Assembly (NCBI GenBank): GCA_029882975.1
Contig: JAOUJW010000045.1
Coordinates: 1-35,028 of the forward strand
Direction of reading: 5' to 3'
Length of the DNA stretch: 35,028 nucleotides
Source: Gammaproteobacteria bacterium
GTDB lineage: Bacteria > Pseudomonadota > Gammaproteobacteria > SZUA-152
The notes under the pieces were generated by a model. The model saw nothing but the letters and a program-made list of their open reading frames with translations, made no database searches and was not told the DNA's origin. The translations under genes were made by a program, and so were the position numbers. Of the stretch, positions 19,884 through 28,600 are shown one piece after another. Every line of letters starts with the position of its first letter. Positions within the stretch are counted from its first letter, which is position 1.

Positions 19884-20885
19884 GTGTCTTCTACGCTTTC
19901 ATCATCCTCATCGTTGAACGAATTTCAATTTATCCGGAATTATCTCAAGCAGCGCAACACTCGGCCGGATGATGTCATTCTGGATATTGGCGACGATTGC
20001 GCCATTTTAAAAGTCCCTGACACGAAACAACTGGCTGTTACATTAGACACCATGGTGGCCGGAGTTCACTTCCCGGAGGCTGCATCGGCTGCTCACATTG
20101 GGCATAAATGTTTGGCAGTCAGTCTTAGTGATTTGGCCGCCATGGGAGCCGAACCGGCTTGGGTCACTTTGGCCTTAACCCTGCCGTGTTTGGATGAGAC
20201 TTGGTTGCAAGATTTTTGCGACGGGTTTTTCAACCTCGCTCGTCAGTTCAAGGTGCAGCTGGTGGGTGGCGATGTGACCCGTGGTCCACTCTGTATTAGT
20301 ACCCAGTGTCATGGGTTTGTGAGTCCGGGAAAAGCTCTACGCCGCGACGGTGCCGGAGCTGGGGATAAAATATATGTCAGCGGGACTATCGGTGAGGCAG
20401 CCTTGGGTTTGATGTTGATGCAAAACCGTTTGTCGTTGCCACAGGAGTTAAAGCAACAGTCAGATCTATGGTTACAACGTTTGAATCGGCCGGCACCCAG
20501 AGTGTCTTTGGGTATGGCGATTGCTGAGGTGGCTTCGGCGGCGATCGACATATCCGATGGCTTAGCCGCAGATCTACAGCATATATTGGCGCAAAGCGGG
20601 GTAGGGGCGGTAATTCATGTGGAGCGAATACCTTTGCCGCAGTGTTTGCCTGAAGTATTTGAACGTGTGGGGGGGTGGGAGACCATCATTGGCGGAGGGG
20701 ATGATTTCGAGCTTTGTTTTACCGTATCCCCGCAACACGAAGTTGAGCTATTGCGCGTCGTTCAGGGGCTGGATTGTGCCATCCACTGCATTGGTGAAAT
20801 ACAGCAAGGGGATGGTTTGGAGATTCGGGAAAACGGGCAGACGATTGAATTGCAGCGTGCCGGATATGAACATTTTACTAATTGA
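19884..20885 (+). CDS. thiL: Thiamine-monophosphate kinase
   Basis: Phosphorylates thiamine monophosphate to the active cofactor thiamine pyrophosphate. It is about 333 residues. Family elements are the metal-binding DIGDDCAIL, TLDTMVAGVHF, LAVSLSDLAAMGA, the GGDVTRG loop and DISDGLAADL. The start is ambiguous. A TTG at 19878 is open, but AGTAGAG (19871-19877) abuts it, whereas that site sits 6 nt before the GTG at 19884, so 19884 is preferred. Either choice leaves an unusual Ser-rich lead (SSTLSSSSS) before the conserved EFQFIRNYL. The stop is directly followed by pgpA with no gap. Confidence 0.94.
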   Translation: MSSTLSSSSSLNEFQFIRNYLKQRNTRPDDVILDIGDDCAILKVPDTKQLAVTLDTMVAGVHFPEAASAAHIGHKCLAVSLSDLAAMGAEPAWVTLALTLPCLDETWLQDFCDGFFNLARQFKVQLVGGDVTRGPLCISTQCHGFVSPGKALRRDGAGAGDKIYVSGTIGEAALGLMLMQNRLSLPQELKQQSDLWLQRLNRPAPRVSLGMAIAEVASAAIDISDGLAADLQHILAQSGVGAVIHVERIPLPQCLPEVFERVGGWETIIGGGDDFELCFTVSPQHEVELLRVVQGLDCAIHCIGEIQQGDGLEIRENGQTIELQRAGYEHFTN

Positions 20886-21380
20886 ATGCATATGAAACGC
20901 AACCACGTCCCCATCAATATTTTTAAAAACCCCATCCATTTCTTAGCTTTCGGGCTGGGTAGCGGATTGTCACCCTATGCGCCGGGTACAGCAGGTACCC
21001 TGGCTGCAGTTCCCCTGGTATGGTGGATGCAGCATTTATCCCCGTCGACCTACGTGCTGTTAACCGCACTGTTTTTTTTGCTGGGGATCTGGTTGTGTCA
21101 TGTGACCGCCAAGGACATGAATGAACACGATCATTCCGGCATTGTCTGGGATGAGTTTGTGGGTTATATGATTACTATGTTTGCAGCACCACTCGGATGG
21201 ATGTGGTTGTTTGTCGGATTCCTGTTATTTCGGTTTTTTGATGTAGTCAAACCCTGGCCGGTATCGGTGTTGGACAAAAAGGTTCAAGGCGGATTGGGAA
21301 TTATGTTGGATGACGTTATGGCCGGAGTTTATGCCTGGCTGGTTATGTGGATTGCTGTGTATTTCATGGGCGCTAATTGA
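20886..21380 (+). CDS. pgpA: Phosphatidylglycerophosphatase A
   Basis: Inner-membrane phosphatase that converts phosphatidylglycerophosphate to phosphatidylglycerol. It is 164 residues (E. coli 172). Seen are FGLGSGLSPYAPGTAGTLAAVP near the N terminus, the acidic IVWDEFVGYMI active-site segment, FRFFDVVKPWPV, and the C-terminal GGLGIMLDDVMAGVYAW. Three to four hydrophobic segments are visible. The ATG at 20886 follows the thiL stop without a gap; a second in-frame ATG at 20892 is also possible. The thiL-pgpA pairing is common in gammaproteobacteria. This gene ends the housekeeping run. Confidence 0.96.
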   Translation: MHMKRNHVPINIFKNPIHFLAFGLGSGLSPYAPGTAGTLAAVPLVWWMQHLSPSTYVLLTALFFLLGIWLCHVTAKDMNEHDHSGIVWDEFVGYMITMFAAPLGWMWLFVGFLLFRFFDVVKPWPVSVLDKKVQGGLGIMLDDVMAGVYAWLVMWIAVYFMGAN

Positions 21381-21410
21381 TTACACGGTAGAGTGAAATA
21401 GTTCCTTTTG

Positions 21411-21460
21411 GAGTTACGATTTAACTCTACTTGATGGAATAAGCAAAAAACGCTATTCCA
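21411..21460 (+). terminator. Possible 3' end structures of the rib-nusB-thiL-pgpA unit
   Basis: Two inverted repeats follow pgpA. GAGTTA (21411-21416) pairs with TAACTC (21422-21427). TGGAATA-AGC (21435-21444) pairs with GCTATTCCA (21452-21460) with one bulged A, around an A-rich loop. No U-tract follows, so these are weak terminator candidates; the first may be chance. The rest of the 189-bp gap holds the start region of the next gene, with a TATAAC at about 21507 as a possible -10. Confidence 0.3.
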
Positions 21461-21569
21461 GCTTACAAACATCGCAAATTGTGGAATTGAAACGACGTTG
21501 TGGTATAACGATTAGGGCTGTTTCCCTCTGCTCGTGCTTTTTGCGACAGTATAAAATGAGGTTCTTCGC

Positions 21570-22193
21570 GTGAACAAATTCAAGTCACCCATTGGAGTTA
21601 TTTTTCTGTTCTTTTTAATACCATCAACCGTATCAGCCGGTGGCTCTCTATCCGCCACACGAACCCAAATGCGGTTCAGCGACACCGATTTCATTTTGAA
21701 CGGTAATTTGCTTCGTTTTGATTCCGGTAATGTGGAAGGTGCCCAGTTGGATTTCCGATATCAATTTAATAACGGACTGAGTGTTGGTGCCTCCTTAAAC
21801 GTCAGTGACTGGGACATTGACTACGATCAAGCCAGTTCTTATGGCGGCGACGCAAATGTTTATCAGCGCCTGGCGGTAGGTCAGATGAATTTCCTGCCGA
21901 AACGCGTGGTTCAACCATTAATCGGTGTATCTATAGGTCAAATGGAAGTTAGCGTACACTCTGCAACCAGCGTTCGCTTAACAGGCATAACCCGGTCATT
22001 CTACGGTGGTTTTGAAGTACGACCCAGAAGAAAACTGGGTTTGGAATTTAAATATCAACGTTCCTATGCGGATTTGGACGATGTTAGCGGCAATGAAATG
22101 AAGACAAACTATGCTATGTTGAGTGCTTCGGTTAAAGTTTATTTTTCCAGTCGAGTGAAAAATAATGACAGCTGGAACCCGGTTCTTGACTGA
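21570..22193 (+). CDS. Predicted outer-membrane beta-barrel protein
   Basis: 207 residues starting at GTG (21570), with GAGG about 10 nt upstream. Residues 1-22 form a signal peptide (Lys, a hydrophobic stretch IGVIFLFFLIP, then SAG cleavage). The mature part alternates polar and hydrophobic residues in short strands such as LDFRYQFNNGLSVGASLNV and FYGGFEVRPRRKLGLEFKYQ. About eight strands are apparent, suggesting a small OmpA/OmpX-size barrel in the outer membrane. A short hydrophilic tail (KNNDSWNPVLD) follows the last strand, unlike barrels that end in Phe. No specific family was recognised. It stands alone between pgpA and a second barrel gene. Confidence 0.7.
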   Translation: MNKFKSPIGVIFLFFLIPSTVSAGGSLSATRTQMRFSDTDFILNGNLLRFDSGNVEGAQLDFRYQFNNGLSVGASLNVSDWDIDYDQASSYGGDANVYQRLAVGQMNFLPKRVVQPLIGVSIGQMEVSVHSATSVRLTGITRSFYGGFEVRPRRKLGLEFKYQRSYADLDDVSGNEMKTNYAMLSASVKVYFSSRVKNNDSWNPVLD

Positions 22194-22214
22194 TTTTTTA
22201 CAATGAATGAATAG

Positions 22215-22227
22215 TGTAGGGCGGATT
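22215..22227. repeat. Half copy of the GTAGGGCGGATT palindromic repeat
   Basis: TGTAGGGCGGATT matches the left arm of the repeats near 1085 and 2613. No matching right arm follows, so it appears to be a truncated copy. It lies in the 187-bp gap between two barrel-protein genes. Confidence 0.45.
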
Positions 22228-22315
22228 CGGCTCAGAAATCAGCAATACAGATGATGTCACGCATGGGGGTGCTTACAAAGCAATCTCTATGTACATATCA
22301 CGAAAATTTCAAATT

Positions 22316-22345
22316 TTTCTAAAAATGCAATGGGTGTGATATGAT
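22316..22345 (+). promoter_or_regulatory. Candidate promoter of the DUF481-like gene
   Basis: TATGAT (22340-22345) is a good -10, placed 35 bp before the gene's ATG. A weak -35 (TTTCTA, 22316-22321) lies 18 bp upstream in an AT-rich run. The call rests mainly on the -10 and its position. Confidence 0.35.
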
Positions 22346-22380
22346 TCGCTGCCTCAGGATAAAATCTCTCGAGGGACGCT

Positions 22381-23172
22381 ATGAGTTTAATTCGCCAAAA
22401 GGCAAGAGCTGGGCGTTACTTTCTTGCTGGTACATTATTGATTTGGTCGTCCACTGCATTTGCTATCGTCAACATGGAAAGTTTGCACTTGGGTAAGCCC
22501 GTTGTTGGGTTTTCGGGCGAATTTGATGTGACGGCAGATGCCGAATACGGAAATACAGAAAAACAAAGCGTGGGCACCGGGATAAAGCTGCAATGGGCGC
22601 AGGAAGGTTATACCAGTTTCGTGCTTGCCGATTATGCTTACGGTGAAAATGCAGGGATAACCAACAAAAACAAATCCTTTGTTCATGTGCGGCATATTCG
22701 CGAATTGGGAGCGAAATTGTCTTGGGAGGCGTTTTCTCAGATATCCAATAATGAATTTACCCGGCTGAATTTACGTGCCTTACTTGGCGGTGGCTTACGT
22801 TTAAAGCTTACTGAGGATAGTACACAATCTGCTGTGTTCCTTGGGCTGGGAGGTTTTTATGAAAAAGAAGAACTGGATATAAGCAGCTCCGAAGGCGACA
22901 GCCGCCGTTCTGCTCTACGCGGTAATTTGTATTTGGTTGCCAAGTACCCGTTTAATGAAAATGTATCCTTGCTCAGTAGTACTTATTATCAACCAGACCT
23001 GGGTGAGGTTTCAGATTTTCGGGCTATCGAAAATGCTTCTTTGGTTAGCAAGCTTAGTCAGGATTTGTCTCTGAAATTAGGGTTGGATATCCAACACGAC
23101 AGTAATCCGGCCCCTGGCGTAGAACACACCGATGCTGGATTGACCATAGGGATTTCTGTCAGTTTTCAATAG
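22381..23172 (+). CDS. DUF481-like outer-membrane protein
   Basis: 263 residues, with GAGGGACGCT directly before the ATG. A signal peptide spans about residues 1-28 (GTLLIWSSTAFA). The mature protein resembles the DUF481 (YdiY-like) beta-barrel family: repeated strands of alternating hydrophobicity, the FVHVRHIRELGAKLSWEAF region followed by NNEFTRLNLRALLGGGLR, and a final strand LTIGISVSFQ. Such proteins sit in the outer membrane; their function is largely unknown, though some are salt- or acid-responsive. It is probably monocistronic and is convergent with the methyltransferase gene across a 39-bp gap without a clear terminator. Confidence 0.72.
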   Translation: MSLIRQKARAGRYFLAGTLLIWSSTAFAIVNMESLHLGKPVVGFSGEFDVTADAEYGNTEKQSVGTGIKLQWAQEGYTSFVLADYAYGENAGITNKNKSFVHVRHIRELGAKLSWEAFSQISNNEFTRLNLRALLGGGLRLKLTEDSTQSAVFLGLGGFYEKEELDISSSEGDSRRSALRGNLYLVAKYPFNENVSLLSSTYYQPDLGEVSDFRAIENASLVSKLSQDLSLKLGLDIQHDSNPAPGVEHTDAGLTIGISVSFQ

Positions 23173-23211
23173 AACTTATATAGCTGTTAACTGGTTTTCT
23201 CTCCGATTCTG

Positions 23212-23886
23212 TCAACGTGGTGTAGGGCCGGCTTTTTTAGCAACGATGAGATATTCCTTGGGTTCAGCTGGGTTTTGTGTTTTCGTAAGAATGTGTAAGT
23301 GGTTTTGAGCGATGATTTTTTCCAGATCAGAGATGTCCAAACATGCCACGTAAGGAACCCAACCGGTTTTACTTATCCCGCGCATAACCTTGAGTAGTAA
23401 CGGGGGTTTCGGTCCTGCGCAAAAGGTCTTGGAGATGAATACTCCATCGGGTTTCAGTAGCTCTGTAATTCGCTGTAGGGCAGTAACGGGATTTTCCTGT
23501 AGATGTAATATATTAAACGCAAGAATGGCATCATAACCGTTCGGTTTCAGCTTAGGGCTGTAGAGGTTAGTGTGTTGATATTGAATATTCTCAATACTTT
23601 GGCCGGCAGTTCTTTGTTGAGCAATCTTCAACATTTTTTTAGATATGTCGATTCCATGAACGTTCGAGACTTTGTCCGAAATGGCGATACTGTAGGTTCC
23701 TGTACCGCAGCCAAAGTCGAGTACGCAATCTCCGGTGTTTAAGTATCTGCGAATGCTTTCCACCGTTTCATTGAAAGCTGCTTTGTTTTCAATGGGCTTT
23801 GCGGCATATCTGTCAGAAATCGCGTTCCAGAATATTTCATACTTGAACACAAGAGCTCCTTTGCTTGGTTTGTTGGTGGACATCAT
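23212..23886 (-). CDS. Class I SAM-dependent methyltransferase
   Basis: 224 residues from the ATG at 23884-23886. The frame extends three codons to a TTG at 23895, and a second ATG follows directly, so the exact start is uncertain; no clear Shine-Dalgarno was seen. Motif I is VLDFGCGTGTYS (SAM-binding glycine loop). The acidic end of beta-2 is VHGIDISKKML. Motif IV-like DAILAFNILHL and post-motif LLKPDGVFISKTF complete a Methyltransf_11/25 fold. The substrate cannot be inferred. ILHL in place of a metal-binding site argues for a small molecule or lipid-like substrate, but weakly. Neighbours are unrelated envelope genes. Confidence 0.85.
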   Translation of the reverse strand: MMSTNKPSKGALVFKYEIFWNAISDRYAAKPIENKAAFNETVESIRRYLNTGDCVLDFGCGTGTYSIAISDKVSNVHGIDISKKMLKIAQQRTAGQSIENIQYQHTNLYSPKLKPNGYDAILAFNILHLQENPVTALQRITELLKPDGVFISKTFCAGPKPPLLLKVMRGISKTGWVPYVACLDISDLEKIIAQNHLHILTKTQNPAEPKEYLIVAKKAGPTPR

Positions 23887-24075
23887 CGTCGTCAAGCAAC
23901 AATAGCAGCAGATTGAAAATTAAGGAAGTTTAGTCGGTACTGAAAAACACGGGTGATGTAAGCGTGATTAGAGTGATTCTAATTAAACAAGTGTTCCCTG
24001 TCGCCGATATTGCTTTTAGTGGTTTTGTATTTCGATGGACACTATAAGCCCAGCTTACTTCCTGAGGTCTGTTCG

Positions 24076-24522
24076 ATGAAAAAAATTATACTAACTCTAT
24101 TGTTGATGACTTTACCCATATCGGTTTTCGCAAATTACAATCCGGTTTTATTAAAAAAAGGAATAGAGACCGCTCCTATTTTTAACGGTAGTGGTTGGTC
24201 CGATAATGGCGGAATGTCTAAGCTGAGTACCACGGTGCCGGGTCTAAAAATCTTGGTTTTAAAAGAAAATGCAGCTCTGACGATGCGCTTGGAAAATGAT
24301 GCTCAGCTAGGCGATACCGTAAAACGGTGTGAACAGTTGGCCTTCATCGGAATGACCCCCGATGCCGATGGTAAGAGCGCAATAGTCGATATGGTTAACA
24401 GTGTTACAAAAGACGGCCCACCCAAAAACTTGACTCTTAATGGTGTGGAGCTGGTAGTGGAGTACGTTACCATAAAAAGACTGAAAAAGGCTGTATTCAG
24501 TTGTTCCTTATCTGCTAAGTAG
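24076..24522 (+). CDS. Small secreted protein of unknown function
   Basis: 148 residues from the ATG at 24076, preceded by GAGGT. The frame is open back to 24010, but the extra 22 residues do not look like a signal sequence, whereas MKKIILTLLLMTLPISVFA is a textbook signal peptide with cleavage after VFA. The mature part (about 129 residues) is probably periplasmic. It contains the phrases SGWSDNGGMSKLSTTVPGLK and two Cys (RCEQLAF and VFSCSLS) that could form a disulfide. No family was recognised. A strong intrinsic terminator 82 bp downstream indicates an independent unit. Confidence 0.7.
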   Translation: MKKIILTLLLMTLPISVFANYNPVLLKKGIETAPIFNGSGWSDNGGMSKLSTTVPGLKILVLKENAALTMRLENDAQLGDTVKRCEQLAFIGMTPDADGKSAIVDMVNSVTKDGPPKNLTLNGVELVVEYVTIKRLKKAVFSCSLSAK

Positions 24523-24603
24523 CCGGTTAAACGCCAAATATATTCTGGCGCGTGGCTACTAGATGATCCGTCCCTAAAATCCCTATCCGATATAGTCGAT
24601 TGC

Positions 24604-24640
24604 AAAGCTGGAAGCCGCGGCGGTTTCCAGCTTTTTTATT
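24604..24640 (+). terminator. Intrinsic terminator
   Basis: AAAGCTGGAAGCCG (24604-24617) pairs with CGGTTTCCAGCTTT (24621-24634) over 14 bp with a single G-U pair, a 3-nt loop, and a following T-rich TTTATT. It fits a rho-independent terminator for the small secreted protein gene. Because of the A-run on the left arm it could also work weakly in the other direction. Confidence 0.88.
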
Positions 24641-24848
24641 TATTAAACAATAAGATATAGTGTGCATGTCGGCCTGATGGATGTAGCGGTTTCAAAACGG
24701 ACTCCGTTTGTGGTCTTTTCAACCGTGTACCGGATCTTGTGGAAAGCCGGGAGATTATTCAATACACTAAGGGTCCTCTGGCCGGCTCTATGAGTGGCAT
24801 TTGCGACCGGAATCCGAGGTTCCTATCCGTGCTTACAGGAAACGACAT
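24641..24848. other. Non-coding leader region of the next barrel gene
   Basis: No gene was seen in this stretch. TATAGT (24656-24661) is a possible -10 without a good -35. The AGGA just before 24849 is the ribosome binding site of the next gene. Any transcript from that -10 would have a 5' leader of about 180 nt. Confidence 0.3.
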
Positions 24849-25448
24849 ATGAAGCGTGTTTTGATTTCGATTGTGGTAATCATGGCTATGGTTCCAGCTT
24901 TTGCGCATGCCTTTGATGATTATCGCCAGGGTTTCATTGCGGGTCTGGGCTTGGGTAAGCACGAAAGTGACGTTACCAATACAGACAATTTGCTGGGGTC
25001 CAGTGAAGTACAGTCTGTAGACGGTTCCAGTCTGAGTCTGCGTTTGGGTGCTGGAGTTGTCGATAGTGTACTTGTGTACTGGTTTATGGATTTAAGCCGT
25101 CACGAAGAATCAAATGTCATCACTGGCACAAATCACGATATGCTGGTCGGGTATTCCGGTTTAGGCCTGTCCGTTTATTTTACGCCACGTTCGACATCGC
25201 TTTATTTCAACGGCGCAGTGGGAGTGGCCGCGGCGGTGGACCCCGCTAAGCAAACTCGTTCCAACTTATACGAATATCAAGGTACCGGACATACCTTAGG
25301 GGTAGGGCTGGAATTGGGTGCCGGAATGAGTATCGAATTGAATCGGACCACCATAATCATGGAGCATAAGGATAATGATGGGACATTTGTCGACCAAAAC
25401 AAAGACTTAGAGACCACGCGCATTTCGTTCGTTTACACCTGGTATTGA
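24849..25448 (+). CDS. Predicted outer-membrane beta-barrel protein
   Basis: 199 residues from the ATG at 24849, with AGGAAACGACAT as the Shine-Dalgarno region. The open frame reaches back to 24801, but the added 16 residues precede an otherwise normal signal peptide (MKRVLISIVVIMAMVPAFAHA). The mature protein begins FDDYRQGFIAGLGLG and shows paired strands (SLSLRLGAGVVDSVLVYWFM, GLSVYFTPRSTSLYFNGAVG, LGVGLELGAGMSIELN) and a terminal aromatic strand RISFVYTWY. This fits an eight-stranded barrel of the Omp_b-brl type. Ligand and role are unknown. No operon partner is obvious; the next gene lies 174 bp downstream. Confidence 0.7.
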   Translation: MKRVLISIVVIMAMVPAFAHAFDDYRQGFIAGLGLGKHESDVTNTDNLLGSSEVQSVDGSSLSLRLGAGVVDSVLVYWFMDLSRHEESNVITGTNHDMLVGYSGLGLSVYFTPRSTSLYFNGAVGVAAAVDPAKQTRSNLYEYQGTGHTLGVGLELGAGMSIELNRTTIIMEHKDNDGTFVDQNKDLETTRISFVYTWY

Positions 25449-25622
25449 GTTTCCTGCTTTCTCTCTCCTTGGAATATTATCATTATATTATATAAGTGAA
25501 TTAAAGCGCCCAGTTTTGAAATGGGGCGCCCTGTCTGCGTTATTTTCCTAAATAAAATCGTGGTTTTTGACGATAAAACTAAGATTCGAGATGGTAAAAA
25601 AATACTTGCTAACGGGGTCTTA

Positions 25623-28600
25623 ATGTTAGGTAAAAATCGGCAGGATGCAGTACCTGGAGTGGAACGACGTTCCTCGGAGCGCGATCCGGCATTTTTGGGT
25701 GCAGTGTTGAGTACTGATGCCGGTCGCTTTCCCTGTATAGTGCGAAGTTTTTGCATGGGCGGAATCTATGCCGTATTTACTGATGGTATTCGGCATGATT
25801 TAAAAGCGAATACATCTGTGGATCTTCAGTGTTCCATTCCGTCTACCAGTGGTACCCAGTCACTACTCCAGTTTCAGGCCCAAGTGGTCCGGGTGGATAC
25901 GCACAGCGTGGGATTGTCATTTGTTAATCCTAATATGGAACGACTAACGCTTTTGCAACAGGCCGTCAAACAGGCCAGGCATAAAGCAGAGCAAATGCAG
26001 AGGAATAAAAAAGCCAAACCGACAGGAATCGACCAAAGAGCAATCACTTCAAATCGCCAGTCATTGATTATTCGTTGTAATAGTATTTGTAATGAATTTG
26101 CGCCAAAGATAATCCGACAATTTTTGAAGTCCATCGATACTGAGCTGCGCCAACTGGCACAAGTGAAGCGGGATGTGGCTGTGCAAAATTTGTATCTGGA
26201 GGGTAGAGACGAATTAGCTCGGGTTCAAAGCAAAGTCAGTCAGGAATTCACTGCCTTGATCCGTGGGGATTTGGCAGGATTCAAACCCACAAAGGTAGCA
26301 AAAGCCTCGGGTGAGTTAACGCTGACCTTGATGGAACAAACGGTATTTGACAATTGGTTGGCGGATACTGTTGTAGTTGACAAAATCGAGGAAAATAATC
26401 GCAAAGCGCTTGTAGATTTGGAGCAGCGTTTGAGTGTTTTATGGGCAGTGGAAATTGACAAGGATAGCAACCCTTATCGGCCTGGGTTTTGGTTAGGCAT
26501 ATTTCGAGACATTATTAAAGGGCTGGGTTTGAGTAAAGAGGTCAACTCGGTTTGCAATAAAGCCTTTGAACAATTGCTGTTGTCTGAGTTGGGTCATTTG
26601 TATTCTTCACTCAATAATTTCCTGATCAAACAAAAAGTTCTTCCTGTTATCGAACACAAAGTTAAAGTGGTAAAGGCGAAAATTCCGTTTGCAGACCTGG
26701 AGGAATCCCGGGAATCCATAGAGCACAATGTGCATGAACACGCTGCCTTGGAAATCAAGAGGGAATCCACTTTAGAACCCAGCGCGAAAAATTCGGCAAA
26801 CACTACGGAAAAAAATGCAGATACAACCACAGGCAAAACCACAGCAAAAACCATAACCACAAAAAATTCGGAAATCCAAACGGTAAAAGAAATTCCTGTG
26901 GGCAAGGATGCAGCCGTAAAACTGGAAGTCGTGGATCGGAATACAGCTCCGGAAGGGTCCAACGTAGCAACTGATACCGGTACTGCTGAAGCTGATATTG
27001 ATAGGGAAAAGGAGCGTGGTAGAGCCATCAGCGATAGTGGTTTGTACTTCTTGATCAGCAGGCTATATGGTTTACAGCATGAGCTTGGGCTCAGTCAGGA
27101 TAACCGTTGGTTTTCTTTTCAACAATCCACAGACGGAATGGTCCAACGCAGCGAGCTTTGTTCGGTTTTACGAGCACATGCCGCGGAAGAGCCCTTGGAG
27201 AAATCCGCGCTTAACTTGGAAGACTGGGTGGTGCAGGGATTAGAGAGGGGTGTGGAAAAGGGTTTGAATAACTGGCAGGCTAAGGAAGCTAAAAGGATAA
27301 AAATCGGAGCCAGGGAAGCCAGCATTATTCGGTTTTCAAGTCGTTTATTCTCCGCGTTAACTTTGGATTATCGTATCTCTGAAATGGCCCGCCTGTGGAT
27401 TAGAAGGCTGCAGTTACCGGTCTTAACCTTGACGTTGGAAGATGAGGCGGCATTGTTTTCCGGATCTCATATAGTACGGAAAGTACTACAGGGTTTATCT
27501 TGCTTGGAGTTATCCATACAAGCGGGGGATGCAGAGTATAACAATCGATTAGTTGCATTGCAGGATTGTTTGGAAACCCTGGTATCCGGCACCGGTGATA
27601 GGAACAGCGCTTTTGTCAAAACAGACGAAGCACTGAGTCAATTGCTGCCTATGCAGAAAAAAATATATCGGGAAAACCTGGATTCGGTGGTACGAGCCTG
27701 TATTAAAACCGGTGAGTCCTCTACGGCTAAATTGAATCCCAAAACGCACGCTAAAGCCAAGAAAATCATTAATCGTTTGAAAGGGGGAGAGTGGTTCCAT
27801 TTTCAGCTGACCCCGGATACGGCAATGAGACTTCGTTTAGCTTGGTATCCTGAGAATATGAGTTATTTTGTTTTTATTACCCCAATGGGCGTAAAAAACC
27901 GAACCTTATCCGTGTTGGATCTAGCCCAACGATTGGATTCGGGTGAGGTTTCTGTGAGTGCACATTTTGTTAAATCGCCGGTAGAAACGGTATTGTTGGA
28001 ACTTCTTCAGGGCATGCATACCGAACTGTTGCGTACTACTACGCACGATATGTTGACGGGGCTGTTGAATCGCCAGGCGTTTGAAAAGGTCTTGGAGCAA
28101 GCATTGGATCAAGTGAAGTGTCAGGATAAAAAGTTTGTATTTTGCCATATTGAATTTGACAATTTTAAAAGCATTAATGATCAATGCGGATACTCCGGTG
28201 GTGACAAACTGCTAAAACAGGCAGCGGAGAAATTGCAGGAGTTTTTAGGTAACCGAGGTGTCACAGCCCGATTGAGTGGTACCGAGTTTGCAGTATTATT
28301 AGAGAATTGTTCCGTGGAAGAGGCCCTGGATCTTGGTGAAAGTCAAATCAGAGCATTTTCATCGCACCGTTTCCATTGGAAAAATAAAGAGTACCGAATC
28401 TCAGTGAGTATGGGTATGGTGCCTGTGAGCAAGGCCTGGGAGAATGCGGAGGGATTGATGAAAGCGGCCGGCTCCAGTTGTGCCTTGGCTCGCAATATGG
28501 GAGGTGGACGTTTACAACTGTATCATTCGGGACATAGTAAACAAGCCCAACACAGCCAGATGTTGCAATGGATTAGTGAACTGGAAGATGCTTTGAAAAA

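Noticed and set aside
26594-27028. 144-residue hydrophobic frame antisense to the DUF1631 linker
   Set aside because: The Val/Ser/Phe-rich composition is what the reverse complement of the Thr/Lys/Ala-rich linker would give; no start signal.
28269-28289. Active diguanylate cyclase site
   Set aside because: The motif is SGTEF, not GGDEF/GGEEF, and the upstream RxxD inhibitory site is missing, so cyclase activity is unlikely.
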